Shown here one piece after another: positions 44,938-52,508 of a stretch of 64,000 nt of DNA. The notes under the pieces were generated by a model. It searched no databases. It had not been told where the DNA came from and saw nothing but the letters and a program-made list of their open reading frames with translations. How positions within the stretch are numbered: position 1 is the stretch's first letter; every line of letters begins with the position of its first letter. This stretch comes from Paenibacillus solani. GTDB taxonomy: Bacteria; Bacillota; Bacilli; Paenibacillales; Paenibacillaceae. The stretch is taken from positions 1,990,368-2,054,367 of the forward strand of contig NZ_LIUT01000001.1 of the NCBI RefSeq assembly GCF_001277345.1, written 5' to 3'. A program made the position numbers and the translations under genes.

Positions 44938-45864
44938 CTAAAATAAAGCGTCACGTTTATTAATTCGCCTTACTGCCGAATTCGCTGTTAGTATAAGCAC
45001 CAAGCAAACTGCGGATTGATAGAATCCGGCTGCTGTTGACATGCCAATATCTCCGGATTGAATCATAGCTCGATAGACAAAGGTATCGATCGTATTTGTG
45101 GTTGGGATCAGGGCTCCAGTATTCATTGGAACCTGATAGAATAACCCAAAGTCCGACCGAAGAATACCGCTGACCGCAAGCAAAGTCATGGTTGTGATGA
45201 CAGGCAAAATAAGCGGGATGGTGATCCGGGTCATCTGCTTCCACTTGCTCGCACCGTCGATCTTGGCGGCTTCGTAATATTCTTTGTCTATTCCAATGAT
45301 GGAAGCGAAGTAGATGATGGACAGATAACCTACGTTCTTCCACCCGTTTACGATGACCAATATGTATGGCCAATATTTTGGTTCTCCATACCACGATATC
45401 GCCTCAGCACCGAACCATTTGATCAACAGCTTGTTAACAAGGCCGCTATCCACATTCAAAAAGCTGTATACCAGATAGGCAACCACTACCATAGAAATGA
45501 TATGCGGCAGCAGGAATGTGCTTTGATAGAACCGACTGATCGCTTTATCCTTGATTTCATTAATTAACAGCGCTACCAGAACGGCTAACACCAGATTGAG
45601 CACGATAAAGACGATATTGTATAGAAAGGTATTCCGAGTTATGATATACGCATCTTGTGAGTTAAACAAAAATTTAAAGTTATCGAATCCGGTCCATTCA
45701 CTTCCCCATATGCCATCAACATAATTATAATTCTTAAACGCTAGAATCACGCCGTAAATCGGGATATAGTTATTGATGAACAAGTAGACGATCCCCGGAA
45801 ACGTCATGATCAGCAGCCACTTATACTTCTTCAATCTCTTCCTTAAACTCGACGTGTCCCTCAT
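44938..45864 (-). CDS. LplB-type ABC permease
   Basis: The protein of about 308 residues starts at the ATG before RDTSSLRKRLKKYKWLLIMT, preceded by an AAGGGG site; the extension to 45909 is not conserved in style. Group features: PGIVYLFINNYIPIYGVILAFKN, the LPHIISMVVVAYLVY segment and EAA loop EAAKIDGASKWKQMTRITIP. First gene of the importer, followed by LplC-type, binding protein, YesM and YesN, all on the minus strand; an importer and its own sensor in one unit. Confidence 0.92.
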   Translation of the reverse strand: MRDTSSLRKRLKKYKWLLIMTFPGIVYLFINNYIPIYGVILAFKNYNYVDGIWGSEWTGFDNFKFLFNSQDAYIITRNTFLYNIVFIVLNLVLAVLVALLINEIKDKAISRFYQSTFLLPHIISMVVVAYLVYSFLNVDSGLVNKLLIKWFGAEAISWYGEPKYWPYILVIVNGWKNVGYLSIIYFASIIGIDKEYYEAAKIDGASKWKQMTRITIPLILPVITTMTLLAVSGILRSDFGLFYQVPMNTGALIPTTNTIDTFVYRAMIQSGDIGMSTAAGFYQSAVCLVLILTANSAVRRINKRDALF

Positions 45865-46031
45865 GTTCCAGCCCCTTTGTGTCAAGTGATGAAAACCCTT
45901 ACATCTCATTCTATATTCAACGAAAATGCTCAGCCACTATCCTCATGACTTTCTAGTGCAACGATGGTGACTTTTTCTCTGTATAAGGTGAAGAATAGGA
46001 CTTCATGTAGCGTCTTGATTCCATCAAAAAA

Positions 46032-46053
46032 GACGACTGCTGCAAGCAGTCGC
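46032..46053 (-). terminator. Terminator of the PAP2 gene
   Basis: Stem GGCGACTGCT / GCAGTCGTC read on the minus strand, followed by TTTTTTGATGG. It lies 21 bp after the PAP2 stop. Confidence 0.85.
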
Positions 46054-46073
46054 CTCAGAATACATTTTATGGC

Positions 46074-46727
46074 CTAATACACATTCTCCTGACGAACGAT
46101 TTCTCCTTTAAACTTCGATTGTTGACCGCGAGATAATCTTCCCACCCCGTACCACAGGATCTCTACCAGCGCGATAGCACCGGCCACGTCCAGAAGGACA
46201 TGCTGCTTCACGAACAAAGTAGAAACAATGATCGACCAGGCACATACCTTCACCGCTGTTCGTTCCCGTTTTGAAACAAAATCGCTACCCACAGCTCCCT
46301 TGATCATTAAATAACTGGTCAACACATGAATGCTGGGGAAGCAGTTGTAAGGATTATCCGTACTGTACACCAGGCCCACTAAGCGCTCAAAAATTCCTGA
46401 CCCCATGGTTTGAGGCCGATCAACTGTCGTCTGGAATAAGAAAAATATTAGATAGCAAGCAAGCAAACCGATACATTGGGTAACCAATGTCCGGTAATAC
46501 ACTTTTTGTTCCCTGACACAGAGCAATATCAGCACGATGAATATGAAAGGGTACCATATCAGATAAGGAATTATAAAGATCGGCACAAAAGGTATATGGG
46601 CATCAAGATCCGTCATCAGACTGTATACCGGTATATGCGCTTGATTCAAAATAGCGTAAAAAATGTTGATTACAGGTATGATCAGTATCCATAACAACGG
46701 GAGATAAGCTTTCCAACTCCGGCTCAC
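46074..46727 (-). CDS. PAP2-family membrane phosphatase
   Basis: The 217-residue integral membrane protein (about six helices) has the PAP2 catalytic motifs in compact form: TTVDRP (C1), PSIHVLTSY (C2) and VKQHVLLDVAGA (C3, His and Asp present). It may dephosphorylate lipid phosphates such as undecaprenyl or phosphatidyl species. Its ATG overlaps the end of a small upstream ORF by 4 bp. Confidence 0.85.
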   Translation of the reverse strand: MSRSWKAYLPLLWILIIPVINIFYAILNQAHIPVYSLMTDLDAHIPFVPIFIIPYLIWYPFIFIVLILLCVREQKVYYRTLVTQCIGLLACYLIFFLFQTTVDRPQTMGSGIFERLVGLVYSTDNPYNCFPSIHVLTSYLMIKGAVGSDFVSKRERTAVKVCAWSIIVSTLFVKQHVLLDVAGAIALVEILWYGVGRLSRGQQSKFKGEIVRQENVY

Positions 46728-46936
46728 ATGCTCCCTCCATCCTGCTTCGACTCATGGGTCTGATTCATGTATATGAAGCGCCAGCCTCTCGACATTACTC
46801 GTAGGAATCCGAATTTTTTAGCCCCCGCCACCCGCTCTGTGCCTGCGACGATTACTCCATCAAGGGTTTGAGCATATGCACGGTTATTAATAAATGCATC
46901 ATGGGTAAATAAATTTCCAAGCTCCATCATTAGCAC
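46724..46936 (-). CDS. Small hypothetical protein coupled to PAP2
   Basis: A 70-codon ORF (LDGVIVAGTERVAGAKKFGF) with a 4-bp overlap (ATGA) into the PAP2 gene, which argues for real co-translation. I do not recognise it; it may be a leftover C-terminal part of a larger protein. Confidence 0.4.
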   Translation of the reverse strand: MLMMELGNLFTHDAFINNRAYAQTLDGVIVAGTERVAGAKKFGFLRVMSRGWRFIYMNQTHESKQDGGSM

Positions 46937-47024
46937 TCCTAAATTTTACAGTAGAATCATTAATATACCATGGGCTCAAGTTAAATACTAGACTTGTATT
47001 TTTCTTCATTGATTCCCAAATCAA

Positions 47025-47053
47025 AACAAGCAGTCCAAGCTGGACTGCTTGTT
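47025..47053. terminator. Strong GC-balanced hairpin
   Basis: AACAAGCAGTCCA / TGGACTGCTTGTT, a perfect 13-bp stem with loop AGC. It lies between the small ORF at 46936 and the DeoR gene and may terminate readthrough on the minus strand. Confidence 0.7.
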
Positions 47054-47197
47054 ACCTGTTGACCATAAAGACACAAGTGGATCGATTAACTCCGCGTCGG
47101 AAGAACAGTTGAAGTGCGTGAGCCATGTCAGAAAATTCAGAAACATACAAACACACACAAATGCAACTCTAGAATAAGTGCCTTCCCAATAAATAAA

Positions 47198-47230
47198 AAA
47201 GATTCCTGGTTCGTGGAACCAAGAATCTTT
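47198..47230 (-). terminator. Terminator of the deoR-type gene
   Basis: AAAGATTC[T/C]TGGTTC with its complement around GTG, ending in a T run on the minus strand, 14 bp beyond the DeoR stop. Confidence 0.85.
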
Positions 47231-47243
47231 CATAGGATTATGA

Positions 47244-48029
47244 TTATTTATATACGATTTCGATGCCGTTCTTGCGAAATTGTTCAACGATATCTCGATC
47301 GATTTTGGAATCCGTCACAAACCGTTCTACTTCCGCTGCTCCGCATACTTTGATAAATGAATTTTGTCCGAACTTGCTGCTGTCTGCCAGAGCGATGCAG
47401 CGCTTCACGTTCGAGAGCATTATTTTTTTCACTTGAATTTCGCCGACTCCGTAATCTGTAATCCCTGCTTCCAACGTAACCCGGCTCATACTCATAAAGA
47501 ACAAATCCGCATGAAAGCGCGATGAAAACTCTTCCGCCAAATCCCCGATAATGCTTTGCTCTTCATGACGAATAACGCCTCCTGTCATAATCACCGTATA
47601 ACCCGGCATCGAAACGAGTTCGTTTACGATCGAAAGCGAATTCGTAATCACGGTTAGTCGGTCAAACTTAGCCTTCAACGCCTTGGCTATCTGGGTGTTC
47701 GTCGTACTTGGGTCAAGTGCGATAGACATCCCTTCAGTCACATTACGAACCGCAATCTGAGCTAACTCCGTCTTCTCTTCCATATATATCGATTCGCGGA
47801 TTGGAAGCGGGATTTCCCTGCTGTAGTCAGGCTCATTCGGAATCGCTCCGCCATGTACTCGCCGCAAATAGCCTTCGCTTTCTAAATATTCGAGGTCCCG
47901 TCTGATCGTCTCGAACGAAACTTCGAAATGCTCCATGAGCTCCGAGGCTCGGATCGATTTGTATTGATTCAGTCTCTGAATAATGATTTGATGCCGCTGC
48001 TCTGCAAACAACTCTTCCACTCCTTGCAT
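47244..48029 (-). CDS. DeoR/GlpR-family transcriptional regulator
   Basis: The 261-residue protein has the DeoR helix-turn-helix (QRLNQYKSIRASELMEHFEV, SFETIRRDLEYLESEGYLRR, VHGGAI) and a DeoR C-terminal sugar-phosphate sensing domain (IALDPSTTNTQIAKAL, VMTGGVIR, ADSSKFGQNSF). It would repress a sugar or nucleoside gene set; no obvious target is adjacent. Intact. Confidence 0.92.
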   Translation of the reverse strand: MQGVEELFAEQRHQIIIQRLNQYKSIRASELMEHFEVSFETIRRDLEYLESEGYLRRVHGGAIPNEPDYSREIPLPIRESIYMEEKTELAQIAVRNVTEGMSIALDPSTTNTQIAKALKAKFDRLTVITNSLSIVNELVSMPGYTVIMTGGVIRHEEQSIIGDLAEEFSSRFHADLFFMSMSRVTLEAGITDYGVGEIQVKKIMLSNVKRCIALADSSKFGQNSFIKVCGAAEVERFVTDSKIDRDIVEQFRKNGIEIVYK

Positions 48030-48103
48030 ACCTAGACTTCTTGATTAGAAGTTTATCCTCCCGTTCAGGAGGTTTGACGACAATCGGGCAACCGCATTGT
48101 TAG

Positions 48104-48303
48104 GCTGAAATCGTTACCGGTGTCCACGATTCTAACATTCTTTCTCAAAAGCGTGGCAAAAACTACGGAGTGGTTGTAGGACAGTTAGATATTTTAGGAT
48201 TGTTCATCCAAAAAGAACTCGAAGGCGTATTGGACTACCTGGGGCAGCATGATTTAAACGTTTCCAGTGGAGGAAAGTTATTTTATCGATTCCTAATAGC
48301 TTA
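48104..48303 (+). pseudogene. Unidentified coding remnant
   Basis: A start-less plus-strand frame reads HDSNILSQKRGKNYGVVVGQ and LDILGLFIQKELEGVLDYLG before a TAA. It looks protein-like but I cannot name it. It lies in the gap 48030-48379, which has no other feature. Confidence 0.3.
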
Positions 48304-48379
48304 ATTGAGTTAGTCATGGTAATAGGTATTGTATTAGTCGTCCCATATTTTAATATCACAGCTGCTCCTACGTTACTAT

Positions 48380-49444
48380 TTAAATCCCTTCACTTCTTAG
48401 GATTGACTCAAATATTTTTTTACCTGTAAAGTCTATCATAGTTCCTTGAGAAGGCTCTTTTTTAGTAAACCATTTTAGTAATTGAGCCAAATAATAATCC
48501 ATAAGAGAATTCGTGAAAAAAGAATAATTGGATAGCAATACAACTCCTGCGCGGAGTTCCTTGTTGAAAGCTAGATAACTATTAAAGCCAGCTGTACCCC
48601 CGTTGTGCCAGAGGATACCTTTGTCTAGAATTTTGTCCCCACCCCAGCCAAAATAAAGATTTGAATTTCCAATCCATATCGGAAGATGACTTTTTTGTAG
48701 TGTAGAGGCTATCGGATGATCATCATTTAGATTGGCTTGGACAAATAAACTCAAATCGCTAACAGAGGACTTAATCCCCCCAGCTCCTTCATATATAGAA
48801 AGATCCCAATGAGGGACTCTTCTGCCAGTTGAAGCATGTCCATTCAAAAACCTGCTATTCTGTTCTGAATCAAGCATAACAGCTGTCTCATTCATCTTTA
48901 ATGGTCTCGTAATATATTTTTTTAACAGTTCGTCATATGTATTTCCCGACACCTTACATAGTATATTTCCTAGTAAGCCCACACCGAGATTGGAATATCC
49001 AAATGAAACAATGCTATCCGTGTAGTCAGCATTAGATAAAAAAGCAGTTAAATCTTCCTCGGTATACATGGAATAAGGATTTGATCTTTTTTTAGTCAAG
49101 ATATGGTTTGTTGCCAATACAGGTAATCCAGAGGTATGAGTAGCCAGGTTTTTCAAGGTAATCTTATTCAAATAATCGTTTTCTGCGTTCTGCACAAACT
49201 TACCAACCACATCATCCGAGGAAAGCAGTCTTTCCCGTTCCATTTCTAATAATAGTATTGATGTGAAAACTTTGGTTATGGAGCCGATTTCATATAACAT
49301 ATTTTCGGGAGGGATCATACTTTTCTTTTTATTATTACTAAATGAATGGTATTCAATGTCTCCCTCCCTAACAATCCCGATAGCAAGATGTAAATGTTTC
49401 TTATCTTTCGTGTAATCGGAAACGAAACTTTCTAAATCTTCCAT
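48380..49444 (-). CDS. Beta-lactamase-family serine hydrolase
   Basis: The 354-residue protein shows the class C beta-lactamase/DD-peptidase fold motifs: SxxK in EIGSITKVF (Ser55, Lys58), YSN in FGYSNLGVGLLGN and HxG-like WHNGGTAGFNS. No signal peptide is visible, so it may be a cytoplasmic esterase or peptidase rather than a cell-wall enzyme. It sits alone on its strand. Confidence 0.88.
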   Translation of the reverse strand: MEDLESFVSDYTKDKKHLHLAIGIVREGDIEYHSFSNNKKKSMIPPENMLYEIGSITKVFTSILLLEMERERLLSSDDVVGKFVQNAENDYLNKITLKNLATHTSGLPVLATNHILTKKRSNPYSMYTEEDLTAFLSNADYTDSIVSFGYSNLGVGLLGNILCKVSGNTYDELLKKYITRPLKMNETAVMLDSEQNSRFLNGHASTGRRVPHWDLSIYEGAGGIKSSVSDLSLFVQANLNDDHPIASTLQKSHLPIWIGNSNLYFGWGGDKILDKGILWHNGGTAGFNSYLAFNKELRAGVVLLSNYSFFTNSLMDYYLAQLLKWFTKKEPSQGTMIDFTGKKIFESILRSEGI

Positions 49445-49604
49445 TGTAAAAGTTACTCCTTTTAATAATTTTAAGATTCATACTTGAGTGTTGAAATTAC
49501 GTTAAATCAGCCTGTTTGGGTAATTATGTATTCGTTTCCAACTCTCAACATTCCTGCCCACCCCCTTCCTCATTTCTACTGGATTCTATGTGATGAGAGA
49601 CTCG

Positions 49605-49621
49605 TGCCCCGTTAGTGGAAT
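49605..49621. repeat. CCCGTTAG repeat copy
   Basis: GTGCCCCGTTAGTGGAAT, degenerate copy just after the stop of the small membrane protein gene. Confidence 0.5.
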
Positions 49622-49629
49622 ATCAGAAT

Positions 49630-49965
49630 CTACCCGAAATATTGAAAAGTTAACTGATACAATGCTATGAGAAGTCCTAAAATACTCGCTTTCATTTTTG
49701 AAGGATGATTTCTTTTGCTACGAAACAAGTAAAGGTAAACCACTATAAACCCTAAGGGAATCCATAGCTGAAATACACCTTCTGTTGTAGCACGAGTAAA
49801 AACTGGAGTAATGGATGTGCTAATCAAAAAGTAAAAGAAAACCGTAAAGTGTCTTGTTTCTAATTGCTTGCTCCACCTTACTAAAAAGAGAATAATAATT
49901 ATTGCTATAATCGTAATGTGTAAAGGCGGTAGCACAATAGCCGCGCTTCCAAATTTGAATTCCAT
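49630..49965 (-). CDS. Hypothetical membrane protein, 111 aa
   Basis: Three or four hydrophobic segments (ITIIAIIIILFLVRW, FFYFLISTSITPVF, LWIPLGFIVVYLYLF, ILGLLIALYQLTF) in 111 residues. A GAGG site precedes the ATG. No family recognised. Confidence 0.6.
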   Translation of the reverse strand: MEFKFGSAAIVLPPLHITIIAIIIILFLVRWSKQLETRHFTVFFYFLISTSITPVFTRATTEGVFQLWIPLGFIVVYLYLFRSKRNHPSKMKASILGLLIALYQLTFQYFG

Positions 49966-50186
49966 TTCTGAATTGCCCTCCTCATGTTAGTGCATCACCA
50001 CTTATATTCGCATGAAGACATATCCTTCTTCTCCGTAAACTAATTAACTAAACAAATAAATCGGATAGCTAAATCCAATTATATGCTTACTTTGAATAAC
50101 GGAATAATCGAAGGATTAGTTACATACTAGGTTAATCTGCCCGTTAGCTTAATCGTGTGTATCACTTCTCGGTCTATTCAAAACTA
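49966..50186. other. Short gap with CCCGTTAG repeat
   Basis: It contains TCTGCCCGTTAGCTTAAT at 50136-50153, directly before the duplicated GNAT fragment. Nothing else seen. Confidence 0.5.
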
Positions 50187-50455
50187 TTAAAATAATACCG
50201 ATAATACATAAAATCATGCCTCCCATTTATCATATGAATCAGCAAACTTTGCTCATTAACAAGCTGGAACCCGCAGTATTCAAGAACCTTTTGAGACGGG
50301 ATGTTGTCAATCGCAACTGTTCCAATGATATATGGAATATCGTACTTTTCCTCTATCCATTCAAGAGTTCCTTTTGCAGCCTCCTTAGCGTACCCTTTCT
50401 CTCTTGCACATGGGAGAATCCCATAGCCAAATTTAGGTTCATTCAGGTCATCATT
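50187..50455 (-). pseudogene. 3' fragment of a GNAT acetyltransferase (partial duplicate of 1629-2156)
   Basis: About 270 bp almost identical to the 3' half of the GNAT gene at 1629-2156, covering the acetyl-CoA loop and C-terminus. It breaks off at CATCATTTT, where a CCCGTTAG repeat unit starts. The 5' half is absent. Confidence 0.8.
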
Positions 50456-50464
50456 TTACGTTAT

Positions 50465-50541
50465 CCTGCCCGTTAGCTGAATAGGCAGCCAATAATCACA
50501 GTTGCCTATTGTAATAGTGCTATCGTTTCCCGTTAGCTCAA
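50465..50541. repeat. Complete CCCGTTAG unit: motif - hairpin - motif
   Basis: CCTGCCCGTTAGCTGAAT (50465-50482), then an AATAGGCAGC / CAGTTGCCTATT hairpin, then CGTTTCCCGTTAGCTCAAC (50523-50541). With 52053-52141 it shows the complete unit. Confidence 0.75.
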
Positions 50542-50553
50542 CAAGGTCCACTC

Positions 50554-51382
50554 ACTTCGGCGGATATGGGACAATAAGATACTTCGGCCCCTTCGAAGAC
50601 AGGATATTTCTCCCAAACGTCGAAAGTATAATCGATTTACTGACCAAAGGAGGCATTCTAAACAACCATGAATGAAAAACGACACTCAACAGCAATCCAT
50701 TCTTCGAAACGATTGCTTATTATCGACGGTATCCCCGGCTCCGGCAAAACGACGACGGCGACCCGCATTTATAACCGGTTGATATCACAAGGCATACGCG
50801 CAAGATGCTTGCTCGAGCAGGCAGAAAATCACCCTTTGCTGCCGCCCATGGAGCAGTACTATGCGTTGAATACAGATGAAGGCGCTGACGCCTTCATCCG
50901 ACAGCTAGTTGACCGGTACAGCCGGTTCGTCGAAGAGCAATTAAGCAGCTCCGAAGACATCGCCATTATAGAAAGCGTCCTTTTCCAGGACATTGTCAGC
51001 GTTTCGCACCTGCAAGGCATGAATATCGCTCAGCTCCAAAGCTTTACCGAGTCGTTGCAACTGTTGTTGATGCCGCTAAACCCTCACCTAATCTACTATT
51101 ACCACACCGATGTCGAAGGGCAGTGGCGGTACATATGCGGTATTCGCGGCAACGAATGGGGACCAGTCTCCTTTCAATCGGATGATGATTTCGTTCAGGC
51201 TGGCGAGGTGTGGAGCTCAAGTCAGGCATTCGTACGCGCGGCGATCGATGCATGGCCGATCCCAAAGTTGATCATAGAGAACAAGGATTATTCGTGGGCT
51301 GAGTATGACGCTCGAATCGACAGCTTTGTGTCGGAATCGTTGCTGAGCGATGGTATGAACATACGACCAAAATGAAATAGGG
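50554..51382 (+). repeat. 0.8 kb duplicated block, copy 2
   Basis: Second copy of the block at 26369-27197. In this copy the upstream frame ending LLTKGGILNNHE stops at TGA overlapping the kinase ATG (CATGAATGA), probably the ancestral arrangement of a translationally coupled pair. Confidence 0.85.
50668..51375 (+). CDS. P-loop NTPase / kinase-like protein, copy 2
   Basis: The 235-residue protein has the same Walker A GIPGSGKTTTATR and length as the gene at 26483-27190. I count ten residue differences, for example ISQGIRAR against TSQGKGAR, NEWG against NKWG, and SDDDFV against SDEDIV. Both reading frames remain open with mostly conservative changes, so both copies seem to be under selection or the duplication is young. 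Function unknown. Confidence 0.7.
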   Translation: MNEKRHSTAIHSSKRLLIIDGIPGSGKTTTATRIYNRLISQGIRARCLLEQAENHPLLPPMEQYYALNTDEGADAFIRQLVDRYSRFVEEQLSSSEDIAIIESVLFQDIVSVSHLQGMNIAQLQSFTESLQLLLMPLNPHLIYYYHTDVEGQWRYICGIRGNEWGPVSFQSDDDFVQAGEVWSSSQAFVRAAIDAWPIPKLIIENKDYSWAEYDARIDSFVSESLLSDGMNIRPK

Positions 51383-51437
51383 GCTGACCTGAATTTGCTT
51401 TGATCTTCGAGCAACAATATTCCCGTTTTAACTGAAA

Positions 51438-51474
51438 AATGGAGCAGTTTCCGACTGATGAGTTGGCTCCATTT
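51438..51474. terminator. Hairpin after kinase copy 2
   Basis: AAATGGAGC / GCTCCATTT arms with a long loop, 63 bp beyond the kinase stop. A similar GGAGCAG...CTGCTCC stem lies inside the repeat unit at 52053-52141. Confidence 0.55.
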
Positions 51475-51501
51475 GATTTAAGCTAGCCTTCTTCATTCTC
51501 T

Positions 51502-51630
51502 TCAAACGGTATCTCCTCTTAAACTATATGTGTCAGGTGCTTCTTCGATTAATTCAAGCCACTTGTCTGATATCTTTAATAGCTTCTCTGCCCCTTGCTT
51601 ATTAATAACAGTTACCCCGTAGTAATTTAA
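51502..51630 (-). pseudogene. C-terminal fragment of an unknown protein
   Basis: A start-less frame reading LNYYGVTVINKQGAEKLLKI and SDKWLELIEEAPDTYSLRGD, ending in TGA. It is joined directly to a broken transporter gene, so it is a leftover of a deletion. Confidence 0.45.
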
Positions 51631-51658
51631 ACCTTAGCAATTTTATTTTGTTTCGGGG

Positions 51659-51853
51659 TTATATGAAGGTAACCAGTTGTCCGGCCAGCGCCTGCGTCAC
51701 GTCAAGATCACTCGCAATCTGGGGCAGTAGCCCTGCAGGCAGACTTTCTGTAAGTATGCAGATAAATCCTGCCATGGCTAATGCCAAGAGACTTGCCCAG
51801 GGCAGACTTTCCTTTTCAGTATCGGTGACAGTATACATTTCGTTCGAGATCAC
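51659..51853 (-). pseudogene. N-terminal fragment of an MFS efflux transporter
   Basis: 64 codons starting with GTG behind AAAGGAGC. LLALAMAGFICILTESLPAG and LLPQIASDLDVTQALAGQLV are the first helix and loop of AraJ-type drug/sugar efflux MFS proteins. The frame ends at LVTFI where the family continues for about 330 residues. Truncated by deletion. Confidence 0.75.
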
Positions 51854-52052
51854 AAAAAATGCTCCTTTATGCTGTATTTTGAGATAGCTCAGATATCCAT
51901 TTACTATCTTTGATAAGCTTACAGAATTATGCTCTCATTTTGCACACAGCATTAAAGGTAGTTGACTCTTATCACAAGGATAATCCATCTATTTTGGAAT
52001 GCTTACATTTATTTTAATGGTCAGCTTATTTTCAGATACAATGTTGTGTTAA

Positions 52053-52141
52053 CCTGCCCGTTAGCTTAACGAAAAATGGAGCAGCTGCCAACCGGCAAAC
52101 TGCTCCTTAATGTTTAAACTAACGTTTCCCGTTAGTTTAAT
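52053..52141. repeat. Complete CCCGTTAG unit: motif - terminator hairpin - motif
   Basis: CCTGCCCGTTAGCTTAAC (52053-52070), then GGAGCAG...CTGCTCC with an inner GCCAACCGGC stem, then CGTTTCCCGTTAGTTTAAT (52123-52141). It has the same order as 50465-50541. Confidence 0.8.
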
Positions 52142-52163
52142 AGTATCAACTTTAAATAAGACT

Positions 52164-52372
52164 TTATTGATTCAGTTGAGATGGATTCACTTTTTGAATA
52201 TGGACGATGATGTCAAATGTCTTGCCTAATGATACATCAACAGTTGTTGGGATATCTGGACCTACCATAGTTTTTCCAGCGAAAACGGGATGTTGCTCGT
52301 TTAGCCAAGTTTTTGTCACTCCAGTGTAATCAGCGGCTTCTAATGTTACTGTTTTTTTCTCACCCGACAGTT
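52164..52372 (-). pseudogene. Coding relic fused to repeat sequence
   Basis: An open frame without ATG reads SGEKKTVTLEAADYTGVTKT and FAGKTMVGPDIPTTVDVSLG, ending in TAA (52164-52166). Its first 45 bp align closely with the tail of repeat copy C (2650-2696). A GTG at 52317-52319 would give a 51-residue peptide. Whether the repeat was captured by a gene or derived from one is unclear. Confidence 0.4.
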
Positions 52373-52429
52373 TTTAAACTATTGAGTGCTGTATTAATTC
52401 CCTCCAATGCATTTTCCAGTGTAAAAAAA

Positions 52430-52481
52430 GTACCCATAGCCAAGATACTTTTTTTCAAAGTGTCCCGTCTATGGGTACCAC
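52430..52481. terminator. Inverted repeat GTACCCATAG / CTATGGGTAC
   Basis: Ten-base perfect arms separated by 32 bases with a T tract in the loop, 28 bp beyond the stop of the giant gene; possible terminator for the minus-strand operon. Confidence 0.5.
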
Positions 52482-52508
52482 CAGTTTAAAATCCTGGCCC
52501 ATGTTCTT

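Larger units (their letters stand above)
51854..52508. other. Gap with repeat unit and relics, before the giant-gene operon end
   Basis: It contains the CCCGTTAG unit (52053-52141), a start-less coding relic (52164-52372) and an inverted repeat (52430-52481). The remainder is AT-rich DNA without clear signals. Confidence 0.5.

Noticed and set aside
44960..45394. 144-codon frame overlapping the LplB-type permease
   Set aside because: Out-of-frame shadow with an abnormal His/Arg-rich composition.
47021..47287. 88-codon ORF between the small PAP2-linked ORF and the DeoR gene
   Set aside because: Its frame runs through two hairpin terminators and into the DeoR 3' end; no protein-like pattern.
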